Assembly: GCA_946807835.1 (NCBI GenBank)
Contig: OX327697.1
Coordinates: 18,858,001-18,922,000 of the forward strand
Length of the DNA stretch: 64,000 nt
Reading direction: 5' to 3'
DNA from: Ailanthus altissimus
Lineage: Eukaryota > Streptophyta > Magnoliopsida > Sapindales > Simaroubaceae
Notes under the pieces: generated by a model
The model's database searches: none
What the model saw: the letters and a program-made list of their open reading frames with translations, nothing else
Told to the model about the DNA's origin: nothing
Translations under genes and position numbers: made by a program
Shown here: piece after piece, positions 48,181 through 57,766 of the stretch
How positions within the stretch are numbered: the stretch's first letter is position 1
How the letters are laid out: each line of letters begins with the position of its first letter

Positions 48181-48690
48181 ACTCCTACTTGCTTTAGTGT
48201 CATTTACGATGGTATCAAATGCCCATTGGCTCCACATATCTTTAAAATACTTTTGAAGTTAAAGCTTTAGTGAGTGGGTCCACTACATTATTTGTAGAAT
48301 CTACTCTACAAACTATTACATCTTCTCTAGCTAAGATTTTCCTAATGATATATATTTTTTTTCACATACTTAGACTTTTAGAGTGCTCTCGGCTCTTTAG
48401 CTTTGTGCAATGGCTCCGTTGTTATCGCAAAATAATGGCATATGATCCATTGCACTTGAAACTTTTCCAAGTTCAACAGCAATTTGCGTATCCATACTTT
48501 TTTTTTATTACTTCTAAGGCTGCAATATATTCTGCCTCTGTTGTGATCAGTTGTAGATGACTGTTTGTTGCTCTTCTAACTAACTGTAGCACTATTGAGA
48601 ATGAATACGTATCCAGATGTAGACTTTCTATCATCTAGATCAGACTAGAAGTATGAATATATGTATCCACTCACTTGTAAGTCATCTTCT
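48181..48690 (-). pseudogene. copia RNase H remnant
   Basis: Minus-strand sequence contains KILAREDVIVCRVDSTNNVVDPLTKAL (48250-48335), HYFAITTEP-like cation-site remnants, TTEAEYIAAL-like at about 48510-48545, and the DLDDRKSTSGYVF-like part at about 48600-48640. The order matches copia RNase H. Frameshifts and stops are present. Confidence 0.82.
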
Positions 48691-48695
48691 CTATA

Positions 48696-49861
48696 TCAGA
48701 ACTTGTCCTTAGTACTTTTAAGATATTTGAGGATATGTTTCACAGCTATCCAATGGTTTTCGCCTAGATCAGACTGATACCGACTTGTAACACTTACAGC
48801 TATACTGATGTCAGGTCTCATACACATCATGGCATACATCAAGCTTCTTATAGCTGATGCATATGGTATGTTAGACATTCTAACCTTTTCATCTTTACTT
48901 TGAGAACACATCTTCCTCAAAAGATGAACGCCATGTCTAAAATATATATTAACTATCTTACAGTTACTAAAATTATACCCTTCCAAGACATTATCTATGT
49001 ACGATGATTGAGAGAGTTCTATAAGCCTCATAACTTTATCTTTATAAAACTTTATACCTAGTATATAAGAAACCTCTCCCAAATCCTCCATGGAGAAATT
49101 CTTACTAAGGTAGCTTTTAACTGACTGTAACATACCAATATCATTTTCGATAATAAGTATATCATCCACATAAAAAACTAAGAAGACTATCATGCTCTCA
49201 CTAACCTTTTTATACACACAAGATTCTTCTTCGTTCTTGATGAAACCAAACCCTCTGATTACTTCATCAAAATAAAGATTCCAAATTCGAGAAGCCTACT
49301 TAAGTTTATAAATAGACTTCTTCAGTTTGCATACTAAATTAGAAGTTTGGCTAGATGTAAAACCTTTAGATTGTTCCATATAGATCTCTTCTTTAAGATA
49401 TCCATTTAAAAATGCTATTTTTACATCTATTTTCCAAATTTCATAGTCATAATATGCATCAATTGCTAGTAAAATTTGAATTAACTTAAGCATCGCTACT
49501 GGTGAGAAAGTTTTCTCATAATCGATCCCAGATCGCTGAGTAAAATCTTTTGCCACCACACGAGCTTTGAAAGTCTCTACTTTCCCATTGAGCCCACACT
49601 TTTGCTTGTAAATTTACAACCAATAGGAATAATTCTTTCAAAATGCTCAACCAAGTCCCAAACTTGATTTTGATGCATTGAGTCAATCTCAGATTTCATG
49701 GCCTTTTGCCATTTTCTTGAATCGATGTCTAACATCGCCTCTCTATAAGTCAAATGATCCTTTTCTTCGATCAAAAAAACACCAAGAACACCTTTAGGTA
49801 TTAAACCATACCTTTCATGTGGCTTTGATATCCTTTTTGACCTACGTGGAGGGTGTGTCAA
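48696..49861 (-). pseudogene. copia reverse transcriptase, one stop and one frameshift from open
   Basis: From 49861: RRSKRISKPHERYG, EAMLDIDSRKWQKAMKSEIDSM and VWDLVEHFERIIPI, then a one-base shift near 49613. Then VAKDFTQRSGIDYEKTFSPVA, IWKIDVKIAFLNGYLKEEIYMEQSKGF and CKLKKSIYKLK, followed by a TAG where relatives have CAG. After 49217: VFYVDDILIIEND with the catalytic YVDD intact, FSMEDLGEVSYILGI, SQSSYIDNVL, YASAIRSLMYAMMCMRPDIS and HWIAVKHILKYLKSTKD. It would synthesise element cDNA. It provides the unbroken reference for the deletion seen at 15200. Confidence 0.92.
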
Positions 49862-50780
49862 AGGTATTTTAGTCGATTAAGCCTGAGGTTCTATCATTGG
49901 TTCATTTACATCTTGATTGAGTATATCTAATTCAATTTTTCTATAATCTTTATGATCCATGAGAAATTATTTCTCTAAAAAATTGGCATTTCGAGCAACG
50001 AACATATTTCATTTCTCGGGATCATAGAATTGGTACCCTATTGAATTCTTAGGATATACAATGAATCAATAGTTGTATCCTTTAGGTACAAGTTTATCTT
50101 GTTGCGTAATGTTTACGTAAGTAGGACAGCCTCAAATCTTAACATATTTAAGACTCGATTTTCTTTTATTCCATATCTTATAAGGAGTAGAAAGAACAAC
50201 TTTTGATGAAACTCTGTTCAATATATGAGCAGCAGTTTCTAGAGCATCGCCCTATAGATATTCAGGGTGGTCAGTAAAGCTCATCATCAATCAGACCATA
50301 TCCAATAAAGTTCAATTTCTCCTCTCTGAAATACCATTGTGTTGCGTAGTACCTGAAGGACTATACTGAGCGAGAATCTCATTCTGTTTAAATAATCCAA
50401 AAATTCATTGTTCATGTATTCGCCGCCTCAATCTGATCGAAGGCATTTGATATATATTTCGGTTTATTTCTCTACTTTAATTCGAAACTCTTTAAATTTT
50501 TTAAAAGTTTTTTACTTGTGTTTTATAAGAACACGTATCCAAATCGTGATAGATCATCGATAAAGATAAGAAAGTATTGAAAGCCACCCATTGCAGTGTG
50601 ATCTATGGGACCACATACATCACTATGTACAAGTTCCAATAAATCAGTAGAGCGGTGTCCAACACCAATAAATGGAGCTTTGGTCATTTTATCTTGAATA
50701 AAAGATTCACAAGCTAAATACAGCTCTATGGTCAGATTAGCTATCTAACCATCTTAAACCAAACGGGTTAGGCATTTTAC
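49862..50780 (-). pseudogene. copia integrase remnant
   Basis: Minus strand contains LTIELYLACESFIQDKMTKAPF-like zinc end (50650-50740), HSDVCGPIDHTAMGGFQYFLIFIDDLSRFGYVF (50535-50640) with the first catalytic Asp, and CLRSD.GGEYMNNEFL (50400-50450). It continues with EYL-like, LETAAHILNRVSSKVV (about 50200-50245), IWGCPTYVN (50130) and FYDPEKWNMFVAR.A.FLE. Several stops. The Cys before SFIQ is kept, but the CxxC second Cys is Phe. Confidence 0.85.
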
Positions 50781-51420
50781 ACCTATATGACCTAATCTCA
50801 TATGCCACAATTATGTATCATTTAAAGTTCTCGAGTTATTATCGGTATTCACCTGTACATTCATGACATTTCCTATTGTATCTAATATATAATGGTCATT
50901 AATTAACTGACATTCAACTAATAAAATATTATCCAAATTATACAAACATAAAGAACGGTCTATACATACATATGATATCCCTCACTGTCCAATACAGGAA
51001 TGTAAATAATTTACCGAATATTGTTTGGCACATAATAATAATTATTCAATATAATAATTTTATTACATGGAATAAGTAAATTAAAACATCCAATAGCCTC
51101 GACCTGTAAGAAATCTCCATTTTCAACACGAAGCTGTACTTGTCCAGGCTGTAACAGTCTAACTTGCTTCAGACCCTACAATACATTGCAAATATGAGAA
51201 AGACAAGCAGTATCTAATACCCAGTCAGTATTAGCATAAAATGCTAAACAAATGTCAATAACAGGCAAGTGCATACCTGAGAGGGTTTTCTTAATCGTGG
51301 CAAGGTATTTTGGGCAGTTCTGCTTCCAATGCCCATCCTCGATATAATGGAAACATTTTCCTTTTACTTTATTCTTATGTTGGAGTTTGGACATGTGTTA
51401 CTTTTGAGGAACCATTTTGG
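50781..51420 (-). pseudogene. copia zinc knuckle, protease and pre-integrase remnant
   Basis: The frame 51394-51176 reads KVKGKCFHYIEDGHWKQNCPKYL, a CCHC knuckle whose second Cys is Tyr, then WVLDTACLSHICN. The latter is the copia protease start (DTG...H.C), with Gly changed to Ala. Downstream are QLRVENGDFLQVEAIGCF-like, VLDSEGYHMYV and MRLGHIGVKCLTRLV-like pre-integrase sequences. Confidence 0.85.
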
Positions 51421-52130
51421 GTGCATACTTTGCTTTCTTTTTATTCTTTCCTTTGAACTTCCTATAATTCTTCAGGACAAAAGATGAAGCACCCTAAATA
51501 TAGAGGGTCGTGCCCCTTTTGGTCATGCTCTCTTGTGCTGTTTTCAGCATGTTATACAGAGCAACATAAATAAGGGTCAATCCTTGCATGTTGAAGTTCA
51601 TGATGAACTATTTAAATGACCCTAAAAGTGAATAGAGAATTAAATTATTCCCCAATGTATTGCTCAGTGAGATATCCATAGTTTTTAACCTCTCAATATG
51701 AGGTATGATCTTGAGGACATAAAGACTCATTGAACTGCCCTCGGGTAGTCTAGTTTGAAAGAGAGATTTGGCAACCTTGTATATTTCTACTTGAGGTCGG
51801 ACACCAAATAACTCTTTCAAGTGGAGCATTATACTCCCAGCACTTTCTATGTGGACATGCTCTCTTTGGAGCTTTGTAGACATAAAGCCGAGGATGTATG
51901 ATTTGACTTTCAAATCGTCATCCAACCATTTTTGATATGTTTCATTTTCTTCCAAAAAAGCATCATCGGAAATGGTATGAGGTAGGCACTAATCAATTAT
52001 ATATCCAAACTTCTCAGAATCCAAAACTATTTTGAGATTCATAAGCCAGTCAGCATAATTTTATGCACTTTTGAGTTGGTATACATCAAGGATACGAACT
52101 AGTGGGTTGGTTGAAGCCATTTGATCTTTT
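51421..52130 (-). pseudogene. gag: copia Gag remnant
   Basis: From about 52120: MASTNPLVRILD (start of the UBN2-type Gag), YWLMNLKIVLDSEKFGY, then ISDDAFLEENETYQKWLDDDLKVKSYILGFM, LQREHVHIESAGSIMLHLKELFGVRPQVEIYKVAKSLFQTRLPEGSSMSLYVLKIIPHIERLKTMDI-type sequence to 51608 and the basic KKVK-like linker toward the knuckle. Gag packages the RNA. About 115 codons (51955-51608) are open in one frame. Confidence 0.9.
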
Positions 52131-52339
52131 CAAGACAAAAGAATATATGTTAGCAAAACATTTCAATCGTTAATAAATAGCGTTTTAGATCATATATATA
52201 ACAGTTATACATTTTTTAATCTAAAAATACCCTCCCACTATTTTACATAATCCCTTTAATCTCTCAAACAGAAAAATGATAGTTTTAGATTCTTTAAACT
52301 ATCCAGTGAGAAGTGGATCTCATTAGCATTTTACTCTAA

Positions 52340-52629
52340 TATCACACTGTAGTAATATTGACCTTTGTAAACCCAAAAGCTAGATAATTCTTGTCAATTA
52401 CATCTCATGCAACTCTTACCACTATCCTAAATACACCTTATCTTCACACTATAGCAATACTGAATAAGTGTATTCCAGATTAACTTGTCAATCATTAAAT
52501 ATATGCTACTAATATAACCCTCACGTTATAGCAATATTGGGCAATACGTTAGTATATATTTGCCTCATTTCATGTTTAACCGGCATAGCCCGACTCACCT
52601 TGACCAATCCTCATGCTGTAGCAATATTG
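52340..52629 (-). repeat. Four spaced copies of the leader motif
   Basis: ATCACACTGTAGTAATATTG (52341), CTTCACACTATAGCAATACT (52442), CTCACGTTATAGCAATATTG (52520) and CTCATGCTGTAGCAATATTG (52610) on plus. Same order and spacing class as in two other elements. Confidence 0.88.
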
Positions 52630-53097
52630 AAAAAGATCGAAATAAATCGTCTAATACCGTATTGACAAGACGGATCATTATATAATATTATCTCACAATA
52701 CAATATTATTTAATCCGATTTATAGAGATTTTTTTTAATTTAATATTTTTTTATAATTATATAATTATTATTACCATTAACAATTATAATAAATTTTTAC
52801 ATCTTATACAAATCTAATTTATAATTATAATATTTATTTATGCAAGTACAACTAACCACCACCAATATGGTTCCCACTGTGATTAATAAACATAAACAAA
52901 TATATATACAACATTTAATACAATGATATAATAATTTATAATTGTATTAAATGAACCTCACATGCAAAAATTTCAAAATGGAGTGCATTGTTTAGAATGA
53001 TCAACGTTAAAAGTTAAACATTATAGTATTATACAATATAATACTCCAAAAATATTTTTTGGTCTTCAACCTTAAGCGACCTGAATTTTTGACTTAT

Positions 53098-53297
53098 GAA
53101 CGCCTCGACGTTCAACACTTGAACGCCCCCATGTTCATCATTAAGAACGCCCTTGCGTTCATCATTAAGAACGCCCTAGCATTAAACACTTGAATGCCCC
53201 GGCGTTTTGCACTTTTAACGCCCCTATGTTAAGCAGCTTAACGCCCCAGCGTTCACCGATGAACATCCTTGCATTCACCAGTGAACGCCCTAGCATG
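53098..53297 (-). repeat. Palindromic GAACGC..GCGTTC array, nine units
   Basis: Nine 22-24-base units, for example GAACGCCTCGACGTTC, GAACGCCCTTGCGTTC, GAATGCCCCGGCGTTT and TAACGCCCCAGCGTTC. Each unit is an imperfect palindrome with a 3' CA.CA.T linker. CGCCCCAGCG is exact at 53242-53251. Confidence 0.9.
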
Positions 53298-55356
53298 TGT
53301 GGGATTGTGAAGTGCACTTTTATTCAATTCTAGTTCTAGCATGTATGGGATTGTGAAGTGCATTTTTGTTAAGCAGGTTAACTCCAACTTTGAGCTCACC
53401 TTGAAGTGACTTTTATTCAATTCTAGTTCACAATAATCTGGTAGGATTATAAAGCTAGAATAGCGGCAGTTTAATCTCCAGCGACAAGGTTTATGTTATT
53501 TGAAAGAAAAATAAGAAAAATTTATTTTTCTTTCTCTTTAGTTTTTCCCACAACTCTTTGTTCAATGAAAAACTCTCTCAAAACCAAACTCTTCTTTTTC
53601 CTCTCTCCCCTATGCACGAACATTGGTTCACACTTATTCATCAAATGAAATTGAACAATTTTTAGTGCTCTCAACACTTCACAAGTGCTCCACAAAAATT
53701 AGATTAAGTGGCCAACTACCAAAAATAATTTTTGGTAGCCATATTAATGGTCTAATAAAATTAAACATTAATTACAAAATGGTACTCTACTTAATTTGAT
53801 TTATGTTTCTCAAATTAGGTATGTCTTCTATTTAGGAATAAAATAACAAATAAATAAAATTATATTTTATTTATTTAAATAATATTTATTTAATTATTCA
53901 AAAACTATTTGAATAATTAATATTTACCTTATTTGATTTTACTAACATGGTTAATGAGTGAATTCATGGTAAAACAATTCATGGAATAAAATTGTGCCAC
54001 TTGTAACATCTAATTAGTTAACAACTCTTGTCTACTAATTAAATTTTATACACTTAACATTTAAGTCCAGATAAGTGCACAATCCGAGGAACTTTGAAAT
54101 ATATTTTCGGTTTGCTGAAATTTCTAGGACGGAACTGTTCAATTCATTATGCTGCCCCAGTGCACAACGAGTACACTACATATTGTGAGACTCACTGCGT
54201 CCGTGCCCGAATTGTCATATGGAACTCCTCCATACATCCGTGAACGATGCCTCACACACACGTTACGGATATTACAAAGCGGCGTGTTAAACCATACAAG
54301 CTAAAATTATAACATATTCATATAATCTCTCCATCATTTATATACGGGTAGAGCAGAGATATAGATCAACATCGTTAAATCTCCATATGCCCGACTGAAA
54401 GCTTATCTCTAGAATTGTATTTCAATAAATAATATTCCCAAACACTTTTATAATATTATTTATTCCCAAAAACCTTTGTAATATTATTTTATCCCTGGGG
54501 TTAAACTCTTTTCTCGGGAATTACTACTTATGGCCATAAGACTTTTTGAAATATAATTTTAGAGCATTAGGATATAATACTCACCCAAATGAGCTGATGG
54601 ATCCCATATCTATGTACATAAGACTCCATGAGTATCAGACCATACCTAACGACACCCAGCGGTCAGACCATGAAAGGTTTTTGATATGTTTGAAACCAAA
54701 GTATGGTAGATCACTCACAAGTCTACCGTGGCACTTAAGTTAAAGAACAACGAATACTACTCAACTCGAAATACCCTCCATTGGCGGCTTTATAGGATGT
54801 CTATTGGAGATCTTTATGAGTCTGTTCAGTATTTAGTCCTTACTGAATACCTGTATCTCTATACGAGCTTCCACTAAACTCATGGTTTGCTAAGACTAAC
54901 CATCAGGACTATCCAAATATAAGGTATTCACTGATAAACCAGCATCAGTAAAGATAAATCAGGAATATAATATTTGAGAACATATTTGCATAATGACATT
55001 TTCTAGCACTATTTATAACTTTTTACAACTACATCATTGCTAATATATTCTCAGGTCTTTGTCCCATTTCAGATAAGACTCTAACTCTTTAGATATTGCT
55101 GACTCTTATAACCTGATAACTCTTATCAATGTTAACTCTTAGCATTTATAACTCTTAGTGTTACTAATTCTTAGCACTAATCTAAACTCATTTAGACCAG
55201 ATCTAAACTCTTTCAGATCATATAATGTCTGAAACGTTACAAGCATCTTAGCATATATAAAATATAATTAGCAATTTAATAAAATGATAATACTAGTATA
55301 AATATTAAGCAAATATTCATACATAAAGAGATGGAACGTAAGCACAAATCCCAATA
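53298..55356 (-). repeat. 5' LTR (-) of the ATACA-flanked copia, 3' end lost
   Basis: Collinear with 44960-48180. The right end CAAATCCCAATA (55356) is an LTR start on minus. The left part, which should end beside a PBS, is replaced by a 46-bp duplication joined to the leader array. Confidence 0.8.
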
Positions 55357-55972
55357 GAAAGACCCTTTATTGATGGCTTTATGAGATGTCTATTAGAAGT
55401 CTTTGTGAGTCTGTTTAGTATTCAGTCCTTACTGAATACTTATATCTCTATACAAGCTTCCACTAAACTCATGGTCTGCTAAGACTAACCATCTGGACCA
55501 TCTAAATATAAACATACACTAATTTATATATTTACTAAGATATTCACTGACAGACTAGCATTAGTAAAGATAAACCAGGAACATAATATTTGAGAACATA
55601 TTTGCATAATGATATTTCCTAGCATTATTTGCAACTCTTTCCAATTACGTCATTACTAATATATTTTTAGGTCTTTATCCTATTTCAGATAAGGCTCTAA
55701 CTCTTTAGATATCGTTGACTTTTATAACTTGATAACTCTTATCAGTGCCAACTTTTAGCATTTATAACTCTCAACGTTGCTAATTCTTAGCACTAATTTA
55801 AACTCATTTAGATCAGATCTGAACTCTTTTAGATCATACAATGTCTAAAATGTTATAAGCATCTTACCACATATAAAATATAATTAATGATTTAATAAAA
55901 TGATAATACTAGTATAAATATTAAACAAATATTCATACATAAAGAGATGGTGTGTAAGCAAAAATTCTAACA
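55357..55972 (-). repeat. Partial tandem copy of the LTR U3
   Basis: GAAAGACCCTTTATTGATGG at 55357 matches GAAATACCCTCCATTGGCGG at 54768, and the copies stay parallel to an LTR terminus (TTCTAACA at 55972) that sits on the TSD. It is about 616 bp against 589 bp in the first copy. Confidence 0.85.
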
Positions 55973-56092
55973 ATACATTACCTTCTTACCCAATCGAGGA
56001 GCGTATTTCTTCTTCTTTAATTTATTCGAGCTACTAGCACCCTCTTCTTAGTGAGGAGCATTCGTAGAGACTTCCTGCCTTTCAGGATCCAT
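55973..56092 (-). pseudogene. Tat antisense ORF, N-terminus
   Basis: The minus-strand ATG at 56092-56090 starts MDPERQEVSTNAPH, followed by a stop where relatives likely have Gln, then EEGASSSNKLKKKKYAPRLGKKVM. It reaches the TSD of the copia insertion and reads on in frame into 44772-44335. It lies about 930 bases from the 3' LTR, antisense to the element, as in antisense ORFs of Tat elements. The Ser/Lys-rich start may be a nuclear-targeting region, which is inference. Confidence 0.62.
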
Positions 56093-57024
56093 ATATATTT
56101 CTCTTTTAGAATCCCTCCTCCAGCGTTGACTAATTATAGCTTAGAATCTCTCCCTTGACCAAGCTCTCTAGTAAAATCTCAAGGGGCGAGGTCTTTTGGG
56201 GTTATTATCTTATGAACTACTCGAACAGGGCTACCCTTAACATTCAAAACAACCATCCTACTATCAAACTCTCAACCTAATGTATTTTGGGAGTCATTGG
56301 TGAAACGTCTATCAAAATACATTTTCCTAAAGCATAAAACCAAGCATTCAAACAAAAGGCAACTGAGCATTCAAAAATTAAATGCAAATACAAACATTTA
56401 TAGCCCAGAACCATAGAGCTACCCAAGAAAAACCTTAAAAAAAAAGTATAAACTAGATAAAGAAACAAAGAAAAGGATAAGAGGACTTACTAAAAATCGA
56501 AGTTGGTAAATAGGAATGAATGATCTTAAAAAACAAAAGAACTTTCTCTCACTAGAATCGAATGTCCTTTCTCTCTAAAAAGTTTAAAATAAGCAAAAAT
56601 GTGGGACTTTTAAAGGGCCACTTAATTTATAAAGGACTCCCCAGCTAATCTCAAACTTTGAAAAGGATCAAACGACCCAGATTTAACTATATGTGAAACG
56701 TCTCTTTGCCTATCAAACATATCAGCTTATGAGGAATCTAAACAGTTGGATGAGATTCAATGGTTTGATAAACATCCATGTCTGTGGTTACTATAGAAAC
56801 CAACTATTGAGTGGCTAAAGAGTGACAACTAAACAGTGCATAATTTTCGAAAACAACTTTATTAATTCTTGGAACTAATTTTAAATTTTAAAATTGTCAT
56901 TCTTGAGGACTACTACATGACTAAATCGATAATATGATAATGATGAGCTCATCATTACCAAGAACTTTGTCCAGCATGAGCATTACAACTGCATTTCTAA
57001 CATTAACAAGTCAATATTGAAAAC
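56093..57024. other. Tat spacer between antisense ORF and 3' LTR
   Basis: AT-rich, no domain seen. It would hold the promoter and 5' UTR of the antisense ORF and the polypurine tract of the Tat element. No convincing TATA or purine tract was identified. Confidence 0.45.
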
Positions 57025-57766
57025 TGTGAGACCCCTATTGCCCATAAAGCATAAGCCTAGGCTTAGTCCACCAAGGGTGAGGCCTTGTCCTCTAGGCCCA
57101 CACCAAAGGTTCGAACTCAAGGTCCAATATCAAAGTCAAATCCCGGGCCTAGCTTCTCGAGGCCCAATCTGACAGAGGCCAATGCATACTGACTTTTGTA
57201 TATGGCCCAAGGCCACAGGCCTAGAAAAACTTAGGGTGCTCAGGACTCGTGCTCAACAAGCATGCCGTCGAGCTAAAGTACCTCAGATTAGTAGACATCG
57301 CCACTCGCCTCACAATAAGGACTTCTACAATCTCGAGCATATCTTATCTCTACACTCTCAAGTATATCCTATACCTTCTATCTCAGGCGATTCAAATATA
57401 ACAATGGCTAAGCATCCAAGGAAGTCTATATAAATGAGAATGAGAAACGGGAGAAAGATATATGATTCTTTCTTTTTTTTTTTTAAAAGTATAATGGGAG
57501 AAAAAAGCAAGTAAGCCCATCCAAACATATTATTTTACCACCTTTGTTTTTCGATCAACCCAATCGCTAACTTAAGTATCAGAGAGTTATTATCGAAAAC
57601 AACCACCAATGTAGCCATAATCAATTTTATGAGTGCAAATACCAGTCTCGAGCTGTCAAGGAGTGCTTCGAAGAGACTAAAATGACCCTACTTGAGGCTA
57701 GACCACTGTTTTTGGAAGAAGAAAAAAATCATCTATAACCGAGGACACCAAAAACCACTATCAACA
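57025..57766 (+). repeat. Tat 3' LTR
   Basis: Starts TGTGAGACCCCTATTGCCC, ends near CACTATCAACA, and aligns in order with 3901-4066 plus 5515-6108. It is uninterrupted and so gives the reference for the solo LTR insertion in the 5' copy. Confidence 0.78.
57427..57435 (+). promoter_or_regulatory. TATA box of Tat 3' LTR
   Basis: TATATAAAT followed by a purine-rich stretch, equivalent to 5769-5778. Confidence 0.65.

Larger units (their letters stand above)
52131..53297 (-). other. copia leader with two repeat arrays
   Basis: Non-coding region between gag and the 5' LTR. It holds the four-copy motif and the palindrome array. No PBS is visible: the array runs straight into rearranged LTR sequence with a 46-bp duplication (53290-53335, 53336-53378). 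Confidence 0.8.
44768..55977 (-). mobile_element. 11.2-kb copia element (-) with TSD ATACA
   Basis: Identical ATACA pentamers (44768-44772, 55973-55977) border a minus-strand element with 3' LTR (44773-48180), RNase H, RT, integrase, protease/zinc knuckle, gag, leader and a rearranged 5' LTR (53298-55972). It is the most complete gene set in the window, but every gene has stops. An Athila-type solo LTR interrupts the 3' LTR. Confidence 0.93.
3901..57766 (+). mobile_element. Nested Tat-lineage Ty3/gypsy element (host of most other insertions)
   Basis: Two same-orientation LTRs (3901-6108 and 57025-57766), each about 750 bp once a nested solo LTR is removed, bracket plus-strand gag-protease-RT-RNase H-integrase remnants followed by an antisense ORF. 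This is the layout known for Tat-lineage gypsy elements (Grande/RIRE2/Ogre group), some of which carry an antisense additional ORF between pol and the 3' LTR. Flanking pentamers AAAAT (3896-3900) and AAAGT (57767-57771) agree in four of five bases and may be the TSD. At least six separate insertions have expanded it to about 54 kb. The part between integrase and the antisense ORF has been deleted together with the 3' half of an Athila insertion. Confidence 0.75.

Noticed and set aside
53098..53297. CRISPR-like array
   Set aside because: The 22-24-base period leaves no room for spacers, and the array lies in a copia leader.
34640..56092. Independent minus-strand gypsy element
   Set aside because: The flanking LTRs at 3901 and 57025 are both plus-oriented and fit a plus-strand Tat element. 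An antisense ORF explains the minus-strand coding better.
57182..57433. 83-codon plus-strand open frame
   Set aside because: Lies inside the Tat 3' LTR just before its TATA box. The 5' LTR copy is not open.
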